Shown in pieces: positions 18,014 through 27,336 of a DNA stretch of 64,000 nt (the first letter of the stretch is position 1; each line of letters opens with the position of its first letter). Under the pieces are notes generated by a model that did no database searches, was not told where the DNA came from, and saw only the letters and a list, made by a program, of their open reading frames with translations. Position numbers and translations under genes: made by a program. The stretch lies in NCBI RefSeq assembly GCF_003387165.1, contig NZ_QUMW01000015.1, positions 62,001-126,000 on the forward strand. The letters run 5' to 3'. Origin of the DNA: Jeotgalicoccus halotolerans (lineage in GTDB: Bacteria > Bacillota > Bacilli > Staphylococcales > Salinicoccaceae).

Positions 18014-19218
18014 AGACAGAAGATTTAATTGAGCTTGGCAATTCAGCACTATTCAATACTTATAACCGCGGCGATAAAATATTTATTTCAGGTAAAGGCA
18101 CATATATTAAAAATAACGACGGCGAAGAGTTTCTTGATTTCGTTTCAGGCATTGCGACTAATATTTTGGGACATGCTCATGAAAAAATTGTTGAAGCAGT
18201 CACCAAGCAGGCTTCAGAGCTGATACATATTTCCAATGTATACTGGAATAAACCGTCGATTGAACTTGCTGATAAGCTTGTAAATTATAAAGGAGCCGGC
18301 AGTTTATCGAAAGTATTCTTTACAAACTCAGGCGCTGAGGCGAACGAGGGTGCTCTGAAATTGGCACGGAAATACGGCAGGGAAGTGAACGGTTCGGAGT
18401 GTACAACAGTGATTTCTTTAGTGGATTCATTTCACGGCCGCACGATGGCAACCTTGTCCGCCACAGGCCAGACGGATATGCACAAAGACTTTCAGCCGCT
18501 TCTGTCCGGTTCAAAATATGTTGAATTAAATGACAGTGAAGGTCTGACGGCAGCTGTTGATAATAATACTTGTGCGATTATTTTTGAGACGATTCAGGGC
18601 GAAGGCGGTATTAATACTTTAAACGAGTCATTCATCGACACGCTGAATGAGCTTCAGAAGGACGGTGTTCTGCTGATTATCGATGAAGTTCAGACCGGCA
18701 TGGGACGCACTGGGACACTTTTTTCATTTGAACAGTTCGGATTGGAGCCCGATGTCGTGACCTTCGCCAAAGGACTCGGCGGCGGCTTTCCGATTGGTGC
18801 ATTTCTTGCGACCGATAAAGTTGCTGCACACTTTAAGCCGGGTGATCACGGGACGACGCTCGGCGGGAATCCTCTTGCAACCGCAGTCGGCAATGCAATA
18901 TTTGATGAAATTATTGAAGCGGATCTGCTCGATAATGCTGCAGCGCGTTCAGCTGAGCTCACTGCAGGTCTCGAGAAAATATCCGCTGAAACCGGCAGTA
19001 TTGCTGAAGTGAAAGGACTCGGACTCCTGATTGGTGTACAATTTGATGAAGCTGTGCCGGCAGCTGACGTTTTATCAGCATGCTATGATGAAAAAATGCT
19101 GGTAGTAACAGCGAAAAATAATGTTGTGCGCCTGCTTCCCCCGCTCAATGTAAGCGCTGAAGAAATCGATGAAGCGCTGGAGAAATTTGGTGCAGCGGTT
19201 AAAAAAGTTGCAGAATAA
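18010..19218 (+). CDS. argD: Acetylornithine aminotransferase
   Basis: PLP-dependent transaminase that makes N-acetylornithine. The protein has 402 residues. Class III aminotransferase marks include FTNSGAEANEGALKLARK, SFHGRT, IIDEVQTGMGRTG and the PLP lysine in TFAKGLGGGFPIG. It is last in the operon, coupled to argB by an ATGA overlap, with AAGGAGG upstream, and is followed by a terminator. An ornithine aminotransferase (rocD) role is less likely given the context. Confidence 0.94.
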   Translation: MKTEDLIELGNSALFNTYNRGDKIFISGKGTYIKNNDGEEFLDFVSGIATNILGHAHEKIVEAVTKQASELIHISNVYWNKPSIELADKLVNYKGAGSLSKVFFTNSGAEANEGALKLARKYGREVNGSECTTVISLVDSFHGRTMATLSATGQTDMHKDFQPLLSGSKYVELNDSEGLTAAVDNNTCAIIFETIQGEGGINTLNESFIDTLNELQKDGVLLIIDEVQTGMGRTGTLFSFEQFGLEPDVVTFAKGLGGGFPIGAFLATDKVAAHFKPGDHGTTLGGNPLATAVGNAIFDEIIEADLLDNAAARSAELTAGLEKISAETGSIAEVKGLGLLIGVQFDEAVPAADVLSACYDEKMLVVTAKNNVVRLLPPLNVSAEEIDEALEKFGAAVKKVAE

Positions 19219-19222
19219 TATG

Positions 19223-19262
19223 AAAAGCCATCAAATCTGTTAAGGATTCGATGGCTTTTATC
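19223..19262 (+). terminator. Terminator of the arginine operon
   Basis: AAAAGCCATC / GATGGCTTTTA stem with a 17-base loop begins 4 bp after the argD stop codon. Confidence 0.75.
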
Positions 19263-19270
19263 GTTTGTCA

Positions 19271-19303
19271 GACACTGTCAGTTCCACGGTGTCCGATAAA
19301 TAC
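19271..19303. repeat. Dispersed hairpin repeat, copy 1
   Basis: A 33-bp element with the inverted arms GACAC / GTGTC is 30/33 identical to the element at 58273-58305. It lies between the convergent argD and SDR genes, right after the argD terminator. It resembles an insertion-sequence end or a small non-autonomous palindromic element. Confidence 0.7.
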
Positions 19304-19318
19304 TCAAATACACTTTAT

Positions 19319-20104
19319 TTACCAAGCGTGGCCGCTGCCGCCGTCAATATTCACCGCGGTCCCGCTCACGTATGATGCTAAATCAGAACAAAGGAAGGTA
19401 ATCACGTTCGCGGCTTCCGATGTATCTCCGATACGGCCGAGCGGGATGTTGTCCGCCTTAGAAGCCGAGAATTCTTCCCATGATAGTTCCGGAGACTGCT
19501 TCTGCCAGCGTTTTTCGATCTGGTCGCTCCGAATCAGACCGATGCATACTGCGTTTACACGAACGCCGTACTGTCCAAGGTCTTTGCTCATCGCTTTAGT
19601 GAGCGCGAGTCCTGCACTCCGCGATACTGTTGTCGGCAGAGAGTTCGGCTGGGGCGTTTTCCCCATGACTGCTGTTAAGTTTAATATTGCCCCGCCCTGT
19701 TTTTTCAAATACGGCAGTGCGGCTTTTGCCATTTTTACTGCTGCCATCACTTTCAGATCAATATCCTCTTCCCAATCTGCAAGTTCAACATCTTCAAAGT
19801 TTTTGGCAAACGAACTGCCAGCATTATTCACAAGCACGTCCAGCCGTCCGTATTTCTCAATGACTGCTTTAACAATTTTCTCACCTGCGCCGCTTTCAGT
19901 TATATCCTGCGCAATATAGTCAACGTCACCAAATTCACGAAGTTCCTCAGCCGCTTCTTTTAAAGCTTCTTCACCGCGTGCAACTAGCATCACTTTAGCC
20001 CCGAGCTTTACCATCTGTTCTGCCGTTTCACGTCCGATACCTTTACTCGAGCCCGTAATGACCGCTGCCTTTCCCTGATAACCGAAATCCATTAACTCTG
20101 ACAC
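19319..20104 (-). CDS. SDR-fold protein with altered catalytic residues
   Basis: Short-chain dehydrogenase/reductase fold, 261 residues. The cofactor motif TGSSKGIGRE and the NNAG motif (LVNNAGSSF) are intact, so NAD(P) binding is likely. At the catalytic site, however, the usual Y-x-x-x-K is replaced by TTVSR (SLPTTVSRSAGLALTK), and the Ser region reads LNLTAVMG. I recall other divergent SDRs lacking Tyr/Lys, so this is probably a real subgroup rather than a decayed gene; its chemistry is unclear. It is downstream of the YebC-family gene (20 bp gap) on the same strand. Confidence 0.82.
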   Translation of the reverse strand: MSELMDFGYQGKAAVITGSSKGIGRETAEQMVKLGAKVMLVARGEEALKEAAEELREFGDVDYIAQDITESGAGEKIVKAVIEKYGRLDVLVNNAGSSFAKNFEDVELADWEEDIDLKVMAAVKMAKAALPYLKKQGGAILNLTAVMGKTPQPNSLPTTVSRSAGLALTKAMSKDLGQYGVRVNAVCIGLIRSDQIEKRWQKQSPELSWEEFSASKADNIPLGRIGDTSEAANVITFLCSDLASYVSGTAVNIDGGSGHAW

Positions 20105-20124
20105 AGTATCACTCCTTCATAAGT

Positions 20125-20844
20125 TTACTCACCTAAGTTTACATTATGAAACACGTTCGATACATCTTCCACGTCTTCTAAAGCATCAATCAATTTCTCA
20201 AACTGTTCGAGATCTTCTTCTCCTAAACTCACTTCGTTCTGCGCAATCATCGCATGTTCCGCCACTTCGAAGTCTTCGACTCCAAGCTTATCAAGCGCTT
20301 CTTTAATATCATTATATGCCTGCGGTTCACCGTAGACGACGGTCATCCCGTTTTCTTCCGCAACATCTTTCACATCGACTTCTGCTTCCATTAAATGCAT
20401 AAGCACAGTCTCATCGTCAAATCCGCTAAAAACAAAGACAGAAACGCTGTCGAACATATAGCTGACTGCCCCGCTGACTCCCATATTCCCGCCGTTTTTA
20501 CCAAAAGCTGCACGGACATCGGATACTGTGCGGTTCACATTATTAGTTAGTGCATCGGCAATAATCATCGAACCGCCGGGTCCGAAACCTTCATAGCGGA
20601 GTTCGTCGAATGTTTCATCATCGCCGCCTTTCGCTTTTTCAATCGCTTTGTCTATAATATGTTTCGGCACAGAATAAGTTTTAGCACGTTCCAGTACGAC
20701 TTTCAGCGCCTGGTTGGTTTCCGGATCCGGATCTCCTTTTTTTGCTGCTACATATATTTCTCTTCCAAACTTCGCATATATCCGGCTCGTATTCTGATCT
20801 TTCTGTGCTTTCTTCTCTTTAATATTATTCCATTTTCTTCCCAT
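20125..20844 (-). CDS. YebC/PmpR family protein, YeeI (YebC2) type
   Basis: Cytoplasmic protein of 239 residues, starting [16 protein letters not shown] like B. subtilis YeeI. Family marks are [37 protein letters not shown], and [19 protein letters not shown]. The family was first annotated as transcription regulators; more recent work on YebC-type proteins points to relief of ribosome stalling at proline-rich stretches. Full length, no oddities. Confidence 0.9.
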   Translation of the reverse strand: MGRKWNNIKEKKAQKDQNTSRIYAKFGREIYVAAKKGDPDPETNQALKVVLERAKTYSVPKHIIDKAIEKAKGGDDETFDELRYEGFGPGGSMIIADALTNNVNRTVSDVRAAFGKNGGNMGVSGAVSYMFDSVSVFVFSGFDDETVLMHLMEAEVDVKDVAEENGMTVVYGEPQAYNDIKEALDKLGVEDFEVAEHAMIAQNEVSLGEEDLEQFEKLIDALEDVEDVSNVFHNVNLGE

Positions 20845-20891
20845 CGGTCATCTTCCTTAACTCAGTATAATTTCTTTTATATTTTACCACT

Positions 20892-21806
20892 TTATTTATT
20901 CCTGCGCGGACGCTGTTCAGGCACGTCTTTATTAATAATCATTTCGACCTGATAAATTCTGCTGACAAGCGATTGGATTGGAGCCTGTGTCATTTTAAAC
21001 AGCGGCCACGGCAATGATGGTTCAAAGTCGTGCAGCGCCATAATGAACTCTTCTCTCTCTGGCAGCTTTCTGAATTCAAAGCGCTGTTCTTTATTTGTCG
21101 AGCGTTTTTTCAGGCTGCCGCCTGTAATTTCAAAAAACACAATATCCTCTTCAGAACGGGCCTCATTAAATTTTAAGACAAGCACCGGTTTCGGCTTATC
21201 GAGTACATTTATATACACCGTATTATTTTCGATGCGGGTATTAACGAAATCGTAAATGATTTCATCGAGCCAGGCGAAGTAATACCATGCCACATTCTCT
21301 ACTGTCCATCCCGGAGGCAGCGGAGCTCGCTGCACGCTCCGTACATTGTTATAATCCTTCGTTTTATAAGTCAGGTTTTTGCCGTAGCGGCGGATAGGCG
21401 TTTCTGTTTTCTGAACCCTGGCACCGTAAGCACCTAATATCGATAAAATACTGCCGTCTGACAGTTCATCGGCGATATATATTATCTGTTCCACGTTATT
21501 AGTGCTTGCCGCCCGCGCGATATTATCCGCAATCAGCAAATATAAATCGTAAAATTTCCCCTGTGTCAGCCTGTTGAGCCGCATAATCGGGTCTTCGTAA
21601 AAAATTACCACATCAATATTCCTGAGCGCTTCTTCAACTTCAGGTAAAATAAATAAGTCTTTTTTAATAAATGTAATATTTTCGTAATCCGGCGCCTGTT
21701 TCGGACTTGAAAAAGCGAACAGGTTAGCCGCTTCGTTGAGCTCTAAATACATATGCTCGCCGATTCTGCCATGTACACCCATAAGCAGTACATTTTTCTT
21801 GGTCAT
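20892..21806 (-). CDS. Rossmann-fold NAD(P)-binding protein, function unknown
   Basis: 304 residues. The N-terminus has a Rossmann nucleotide-binding pattern (VLLMGVHGRIGEHM) like NAD-dependent epimerases, followed by a divergent body with VIFYEDPIMR and IIYIADELSDG. No substrate-site residues of a known epimerase are recognised. The C-terminal third is basic. It lies 10 bp downstream of an MFS transporter gene on the same strand, so the two may share a transcript. Confidence 0.7.
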   Translation of the reverse strand: MTKKNVLLMGVHGRIGEHMYLELNEAANLFAFSSPKQAPDYENITFIKKDLFILPEVEEALRNIDVVIFYEDPIMRLNRLTQGKFYDLYLLIADNIARAASTNNVEQIIYIADELSDGSILSILGAYGARVQKTETPIRRYGKNLTYKTKDYNNVRSVQRAPLPPGWTVENVAWYYFAWLDEIIYDFVNTRIENNTVYINVLDKPKPVLVLKFNEARSEEDIVFFEITGGSLKKRSTNKEQRFEFRKLPEREEFIMALHDFEPSLPWPLFKMTQAPIQSLVSRIYQVEMIINKDVPEQRPRRNK

Positions 21807-21816
21807 AACAATCCTC

Positions 21817-22968
21817 CTATTGACGGCTTATTTCCAGTCTGTAACGAATAAACATTAAAATTACAAGCATGACAAGCGTCAGCAGACCGATTCCGAGAAA
21901 CGGCAGATTAAACACCGTTGCAAAATAGCCTGCAAGCACAGAGCCCGCTACAGAGCCGAGTGAAAAGTAAGAATAAAAGATTCCGTTTGCCTTGCCCCGC
22001 TCATTCATTTCCGAATGTTCCGCGATAATCTTATTCATCGACGGGAAGATAAAACCGAATCCAAATCCGTAAATCACCATAACTAAAAAGACAAAACCTG
22101 ACGACGGAGCGAAGTGCAGCAGTATCATGCTGGCACTTAAAATCAGGATGCCGGCGGCAACGAGACTTTCACTTTTATAGCGCGAATATATTTTATTAAT
22201 CGGTGTCGCAAAAACAATAATTGCTGTCACACCAAACACGCTCAGCATCATGCCTGTAATCGATGCTTCAAGGCCGAGAATGCCGGTTTTTATCGGCAGT
22301 CCGAAAGCCAGTGTTCCCTGGGCAATCATCAAGGTAAATGATGAGATGTATGCGACATTTAAGGACGGACGGAGCAGCAGTTCTTTAAAAGGTGTTGCCG
22401 CGTGACGCGTTCTGCTTTCGTCTGTCGAACTTTCCCTGATACCAAAGAAGGTTAAAAGCGTTCCAAATACGTATACCCCGGATAAGATGAAGTACACCAT
22501 TTCGTAGCTGACAGCACTTGAAATAATACCGCCTGCAGCCGGTCCGACTATTGCCGCTGTTCCGATGGCAACACCGGTCAAGGCCATCGATTTGCCAATG
22601 GCCGACTTCCGGGAAATATCAGCGATTAAACTGAAGGACGCCGGCGTGAGCAGACCGCTCGAAAAACCGTGTATGGCTCTGACACCAATCAGTATTGCGA
22701 TCGACGGCGTCATCGTATAAATCAGCACGAAAAACACTTGCATAATCATGCCGAATAACAGCGTATTTCTGCGTCCGAACTTATCTGAGAGAAAGCCGCC
22801 GGCGATGTTTCCTGCCATATTGAACAGCGAATACATCGCAACGACAATACCTGCTGTAAATTCAGAAGCACCGAGCTCTAAAGCGAACGGCGTAATAATC
22901 GGCAGCTGGATAAATAAATCCAAAAAGCAGATGACGATAACCAAATATAAAATAACTTTTGACTTCAC
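21817..22968 (-). CDS. MFS transporter (DHA1-like)
   Basis: Major facilitator of 383 residues with about 12 helices. The helix 2-3 loop GGFLSDKFGRRNTLL is the canonical MFS motif A, and the helix 5 motif GAAGG...G appears as GPAAGGIISSAVS, typical of drug:H+ antiporters. Substrate unknown. It probably forms an operon with the downstream Rossmann-fold gene. Confidence 0.83.
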   Translation of the reverse strand: MKSKVILYLVIVICFLDLFIQLPIITPFALELGASEFTAGIVVAMYSLFNMAGNIAGGFLSDKFGRRNTLLFGMIMQVFFVLIYTMTPSIAILIGVRAIHGFSSGLLTPASFSLIADISRKSAIGKSMALTGVAIGTAAIVGPAAGGIISSAVSYEMVYFILSGVYVFGTLLTFFGIRESSTDESRTRHAATPFKELLLRPSLNVAYISSFTLMIAQGTLAFGLPIKTGILGLEASITGMMLSVFGVTAIIVFATPINKIYSRYKSESLVAAGILILSASMILLHFAPSSGFVFLVMVIYGFGFGFIFPSMNKIIAEHSEMNERGKANGIFYSYFSLGSVAGSVLAGYFATVFNLPFLGIGLLTLVMLVILMFIRYRLEISRQ

Positions 22969-23020
22969 ATTATTCCCTCTATCTAAAATTCACATTTTCT
23001 ATCCTTTCAATTATAACGAA

Positions 23021-23060
23021 AAAAAGACAGCAAGGCACGCATGCCCGGCTGTCTTTCTTT
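23021..23060 (-). terminator. Terminator of the DAACS symporter gene
   Basis: AAAAAGACAGC / GCTGTCTTTCTTTT stem 15 bp after the symporter stop codon; T-rich on both sides. Confidence 0.75.
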
Positions 23061-23074
23061 TCTTCGTATAAAAT

Positions 23075-24265
23075 TTAAGCTTTTTTGTTCAATTTTTGTT
23101 CATACGCATCGATGATTGCCGCAACAGCGCCGTCACCTGTAACGTTAGTTGCTGTACCAAAGCTGTCCTGGGCAACGTATAAGGCAATCATAAAGGCAAC
23201 TGCTGCTTCATTAAATCCAAGATTAGACATCAGCACACCGCTCGCTGCCATAATCGCACCGCCCGGCACACCCGGAGCTGCAATCATTACAACACCTAAG
23301 AGGAGTATTACACCAAGCATTTCCCACAGCCCCGGCATATCATAGGCCGGGAGAATCGTCATTACCGCAATGGAGCAGCTGACGATTGTAATCGTACTGC
23401 CGGACAGATGAATAGTCGCACAAAGCGGCACTACGAAGTCCGCTATACGCCCGCGAACACCATTTTCTTTAGTTCTGGCCAGTGTTACCGGAATTGTTGC
23501 AGCACTCGACATGGTACCGAGTGCTGTAAAATACGCCGGAAGCATATTTTTCAGCATCTTAAACGGATTCTGCTTTAATAATGAACCCGCAATTGTATAC
23601 TGAAGCATCAGCCATACCCAATGCAGAATAACTGCTACAAGGAGTACGACACCAAACACGAGCAGCGTGTCAAATACAGTTCCTGTCGCTGCCATGCCTG
23701 CGAATACTCCCGCAATGTAGAATGGTAAAATTCTGATAATCACTTTTTCAATAATAAATTCTGTGATATCTTTCCCCTGATCAAAGAACTTTATCATTAA
23801 GTCCAGTTTTAGAATGTTCATAACGATACCGACGGCAAAAGCCAGTACAAGCGCCGGTAAAATATCCATGACAGGCGGAATATCAAATTCTAAGAACGGA
23901 GCAATTTCAGCACCCTCTTCCGGCACTGAACTACCCCCTGTAATACGCGGCATGATAAAACTTGCTACGGCAAAAGCCAAAAGACCCGCGCCGAGCGTTG
24001 ATATGTATGCTACTCCTAAAGTCGCGCCGACGACCTTACCCGACCCTGTACCGATTTTTGAAATCCCCGATGCAATAAAAAACAGAATAATAAATGGAAT
24101 TGTAAAGAAGATAAACGCTCCAAGTACTGATTGCATCGTTACGAATAACCTGACAACAGCTTCCATAATAGAACCTGCAGTGCCGCCGTCCCCTACAAGG
24201 TAGTATATTCCCCCCACCAGAATACCGGCAACGATACCCGCAATTAATTTTGCTAATAATTTCAC
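23075..24265 (-). CDS. Dicarboxylate/amino acid:cation symporter (DAACS family)
   Basis: Integral membrane symporter of 396 residues from the GltP/DctA/TcyP family. Recognisable parts are the serine-rich re-entrant loop MSSAATIPVTLA, CATIHLSGSTITI, the APGVPGGAIMAASGVL loop, and VAQDSFGTATNVTGDGAVA at the C-terminus (last ~40 residues). It takes up an acidic amino acid, dicarboxylate or cystine with Na+ or H+; the sequence does not settle which. Transcribed alone with its own terminator. Confidence 0.88.
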   Translation of the reverse strand: MKLLAKLIAGIVAGILVGGIYYLVGDGGTAGSIMEAVVRLFVTMQSVLGAFIFFTIPFIILFFIASGISKIGTGSGKVVGATLGVAYISTLGAGLLAFAVASFIMPRITGGSSVPEEGAEIAPFLEFDIPPVMDILPALVLAFAVGIVMNILKLDLMIKFFDQGKDITEFIIEKVIIRILPFYIAGVFAGMAATGTVFDTLLVFGVVLLVAVILHWVWLMLQYTIAGSLLKQNPFKMLKNMLPAYFTALGTMSSAATIPVTLARTKENGVRGRIADFVVPLCATIHLSGSTITIVSCSIAVMTILPAYDMPGLWEMLGVILLLGVVMIAAPGVPGGAIMAASGVLMSNLGFNEAAVAFMIALYVAQDSFGTATNVTGDGAVAAIIDAYEQKLNKKA

Positions 24266-24333
24266 ACTAAATCCCCCTTGATTTTTTCATCTCAATTAAC
24301 ATAGCTTTTTACACTCCGGATTGCAATCGATTT

Positions 24334-24837
24334 CTAGAAAACTTTTTCGTAGGCCGCGTACCAGTTATCCAGATTATCATCGAGATTCAGATGCCCCTTG
24401 TAATCGAAGCCGAGCTTTTGAAACAACCGCTGCATCGGTTTGTTTTCCTGTGAAGTATCGGTATGTATGCCGAGATATTCTTTTTCCCGTCCGATTTCCA
24501 CAATGCCTTTTAATATTTTTTGTGCGAGCCCCTGGCCCTGATACTGCGGATCAACAGCGAGTCTGTGAAGGGCAAGACAGTCCATGCGCGCCAGTTCCCA
24601 GGGAATATCATCATAAGCAAACGCATGATTGTCATCAGCGGCGATGCACCCCTTAATCACTGCTTCTTCTTCAAAAACGTAAAGTGTGCCGTTTTTTATA
24701 TCTTTTTTGAAAGTCGCATCAGTCGGGTAGTATTCATCCCACTGATAATTTCCCGCTGCGTGCATTCTCGGTATTACTTTTCTGATAATCTCCATTATAT
24801 AAGGTACATCATCGCTTTCTGCTAAACGTAAAGCCAT
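24334..24837 (-). CDS. GNAT family N-acetyltransferase
   Basis: 167 residues with the acetyl-CoA-binding motif A as LHRLAVDPQYQGQGLAQKIL near residue 93, preceded by the usual N-terminal strand-helix (MALRLAESDDVPYIMEIIR) and followed by LGIHTDTSQENKPMQRLFQKLGF. Substrate unknown. GGAGG lies 8 nt before ATG 24837. Confidence 0.85.
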   Translation of the reverse strand: MALRLAESDDVPYIMEIIRKVIPRMHAAGNYQWDEYYPTDATFKKDIKNGTLYVFEEEAVIKGCIAADDNHAFAYDDIPWELARMDCLALHRLAVDPQYQGQGLAQKILKGIVEIGREKEYLGIHTDTSQENKPMQRLFQKLGFDYKGHLNLDDNLDNWYAAYEKVF

Positions 24838-24949
24838 TCGTTTTCCTCCATTTAATATTAATTTTCTTAAAATACCGTCAATAAGCTATGCATATAATTA
24901 TACATTGTTGTATACTATTTTAAAGACTAAAAATGTAAGGGGTTTTATA

Positions 24950-25231
24950 ATGTTCAAGTTTGATAAAAACACTGTTCCGTATCATATTTCGAATATGATA
25001 TTTTACGTAGTTACATTAGCTGTTGTCGGACTGATTTATTATTTCGCATTTCTACCGCCGCTCCTGGAAGTTACGACATCTGAATTTTTCTCATCCTTCG
25101 GTTTTGACGAGTTTATCGGATCGCTGTTCTTCCTGATTTTAATTATCGTGCCGTTTCTTCTTATAGCCGGTGCTGTATATCATTTAATTAAACTGATTAA
25201 ACCAGGAAAAAACGTGCCGGCAGAAAACTGA
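24950..25231 (+). CDS. Small two-helix membrane protein
   Basis: Hypothetical protein of 93 residues with two clear hydrophobic segments (about residues 14-37 and 52-75) and a basic tail. ATG 24950 is chosen because AAGGGG lies 8 nt upstream; an earlier in-frame ATG at 24905 has no ribosome site and would add an unlikely N-terminus. Monocistronic, with its own terminator. No family recognised. Confidence 0.65.
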   Translation: MFKFDKNTVPYHISNMIFYVVTLAVVGLIYYFAFLPPLLEVTTSEFFSSFGFDEFIGSLFFLILIIVPFLLIAGAVYHLIKLIKPGKNVPAEN

Positions 25232-25246
25232 TTTCCATGGGGATGG

Positions 25247-25281
25247 AAAAAACTCCGCAGTCAGAAGGCTGCGGAGTTTTT
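25247..25281. terminator. Bidirectional terminator between convergent genes
   Basis: AAAAAACTCCGCAG / CTGCGGAGTTTTTC stem with an 8-base loop, between the small membrane protein gene and the FrnE-like gene. Confidence 0.88.
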
Positions 25282-25289
25282 CTATAACG

Positions 25290-25928
25290 TTATTCAGACT
25301 GCAGCGTTTTGTTTAAAGCAATAGTATAATGACGAGGTTCACGGGCGCCGCTGATTGCAAATTTCTCATCGAATATGTAATACGGCAGCGTGCGGACTTT
25401 GTTTACTTTCGCCATATTAAAGTCGCCGATAACATTTTCCAAAAATAAGCTCGGGTCATTAATCACTTCGAGAGCGGGTACTTCAGGTATACCGTTTGTT
25501 TTGGCGATTTCTAAGAGCACATCTTTATCGCTGACGTTCTTACCTTCTGTAAAATATGCTCGGTGCAGCGATTCAAGCACCGCTTCTCCAAGTCCGAATT
25601 CATAGGCCAATTTTAATAATCTGTGCGCATCTCTCGTATTCGACGGGATCACTTTATCCATGTTAAACTCTATACCGGCGACTTTGCCCTGTTCGACGAT
25701 ATGATTCACCATTTCTTTAACCTCATCCAGCGGTTTCTCATGCTTTTCCGCAAGGACTTCATACATATTTTTCTCAGGTACTTTCGGCGCCTGATTATCC
25801 AGTTCATAGCTCGCGTACTCTATATTAATTTTTGCATCTGTTTTGTATTCAGCCAGTGCTTTTTCAAAGTTTTTCTTGCCGATATAGCAAAACGGACATG
25901 CGATATCAGTATAAATTTTAACATCCAT
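25290..25928 (-). CDS. DsbA-family (FrnE-like) thiol oxidoreductase
   Basis: Thioredoxin-fold protein of 212 residues with the active-site CPFC at residues 11-14 and the FrnE-type C-terminal part (GISGAREPRHY region, here AISGAREP). No signal peptide, so it acts in the cytoplasm, probably as a disulfide isomerase or a glutathione-dependent isomerase. ATG 25928 with AGGAG 7 nt upstream is better than the adjoining TTG at 25931. Confidence 0.85.
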   Translation of the reverse strand: MDVKIYTDIACPFCYIGKKNFEKALAEYKTDAKINIEYASYELDNQAPKVPEKNMYEVLAEKHEKPLDEVKEMVNHIVEQGKVAGIEFNMDKVIPSNTRDAHRLLKLAYEFGLGEAVLESLHRAYFTEGKNVSDKDVLLEIAKTNGIPEVPALEVINDPSLFLENVIGDFNMAKVNKVRTLPYYIFDEKFAISGAREPRHYTIALNKTLQSE

Positions 25929-26098
25929 CAAACCACTCCTTATCTTTATTAAATTTTAACACACTTACAGGTAGAATTAGAAAACTGTCAACATGTTGTG
26001 AATTTTTTCATACTAAATAATGTCAAAGTCTGATACAATAATGTCTGTAAAACTATCAGGATTTATCCTGCAAATAAATTTGATAGGTGGAAAATATA

Positions 26099-27082
26099 AT
26101 GAAATATCGAGTTTTACTTTACTATTACTACACGGATGTAGAAGATCCGGAAACATTTGCGGCAGAACATTTAAGATTCTGTAAGGACCTCGGCCTGAAA
26201 GGCCGTATTCTTGTAGCCGAAGAAGGTATTAACGGAACGGTTTCAGGCGATTATGAACAGACTGAACGCTATATGGAATATATGAAAGCACATCCTTTAT
26301 TTAAAGATATTGTCTTTAAAATTGATGAAGCTGATGAACATGCATTTAAGAAAATGTTCGTGCGTCCGCGTCCCGAGCTTGTTAACCTGAGCCTTGATAC
26401 TGACATTGACCCGCGTGAACAGACAGGTGAATATTTATCACCTGAAGAATTCTACGAACAGATGCAGCGCGATGATACCGTAGTTCTCGACGTCCGCAAC
26501 ATATATGAATACGACGTCGGCCATTTCCGCGGCGCAATCAAGCCGGAAGTTGAAACATTCAGAGATACACCGCAATGGGTGCGCGACAACAAGCATCTGT
26601 TTGAAGGCAAGAAGATTCTCACCTACTGCACAGGCGGAATCCGCTGTGAGAAATTCTCAGGATGGCTGAAGAATGAAGGCTTTGATAATGTAGCACAACT
26701 GCACGGCGGCGTTGCAACATATTCGAAAGACCCTGTCGCTAAAGGCCAGCTGTGGGACGGACAAATGTACGTCTTTGATGAAAGACTGACAGTGCCGATC
26801 AATCAGGTTGAACACGTAGTCGTTGGCCGCGATCACTTTGACGGCGAACCGTGTGAACGTTATATTAACTGTGCGAACCCTGTCTGCAACGCTCAAATTT
26901 TAGCGTCTGAAGAAAACCAGCACTATCACCTCGGCGGATGTTCCATCGAATGTGCAGAACACCCGCGCAACAGATATATCGTTGAACACAACATGACCAG
27001 CGACTTCGTTAAAGAACGTATAGAAGAATTAAAGCAGACAGATTTTGCTAAAACAGAACCTGTTTTGAGTCATAAAGGTTAA
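26099..27082 (+). CDS. trhO: tRNA uridine 34 hydroxylase TrhO (rhodanese family)
   Basis: Rhodanese-related enzyme of 327 residues, of the former UPF0176/YceA family, which hydroxylates U34 of certain tRNAs. The N-terminal acylphosphatase-like domain starts [18 protein letters not shown]; the rhodanese domain carries [17 protein letters not shown] and the catalytic loop [10 protein letters not shown] cysteine-rich tail (CANPVC ... CSIEC) is typical of the Gram-positive form. ATG 26099 follows a GGTGG ribosome site by 8 nt; the in-frame GTG at 26087 is rejected. Confidence 0.9.
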   Translation: MKYRVLLYYYYTDVEDPETFAAEHLRFCKDLGLKGRILVAEEGINGTVSGDYEQTERYMEYMKAHPLFKDIVFKIDEADEHAFKKMFVRPRPELVNLSLDTDIDPREQTGEYLSPEEFYEQMQRDDTVVLDVRNIYEYDVGHFRGAIKPEVETFRDTPQWVRDNKHLFEGKKILTYCTGGIRCEKFSGWLKNEGFDNVAQLHGGVATYSKDPVAKGQLWDGQMYVFDERLTVPINQVEHVVVGRDHFDGEPCERYINCANPVCNAQILASEENQHYHLGGCSIECAEHPRNRYIVEHNMTSDFVKERIEELKQTDFAKTEPVLSHKG

Positions 27083-27094
27083 TATATATTTATT

Positions 27095-27128
27095 CGGCCA
27101 GCCGTGGAAGTCCCCGGCTGGCTTTTTT
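27095..27128 (+). terminator. Terminator of trhO
   Basis: GGCCAGCC / GGCTGGC stem followed by TTTTTT, 13 bp after the stop codon. Confidence 0.85.
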
Positions 27129-27280
27129 GTGCTGTTTTTGACAAGTCCGGCCGCTTGCCGGTCAATGAACCACCCTCCTCCCTTAATTCCTAGTAGAAAA
27201 GTAAGTTTTATTTGATAAATGCTGTTTAAATTATTGAATTATTCTAAATACGTGATATCATTAATTTCAATTCATAGTTA

Positions 27281-27309
27281 TTGACTAGGAAAAAAATATT
27301 GTATATTAG
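27281..27309 (+). promoter_or_regulatory. Promoter of the luciferase-family monooxygenase pair
   Basis: TTGACT (27281-27286), 17-base spacer and TATTAG (27304-27309), 28 bp before the start codon. CCTAGT near 27188 and ACTAGG at 27284 form a distant inverted pair, which could be a regulator site; evidence is weak. Confidence 0.55.
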
Positions 27310-27336
27310 TCATTTATTTATTGGAAGGAGAATTTC

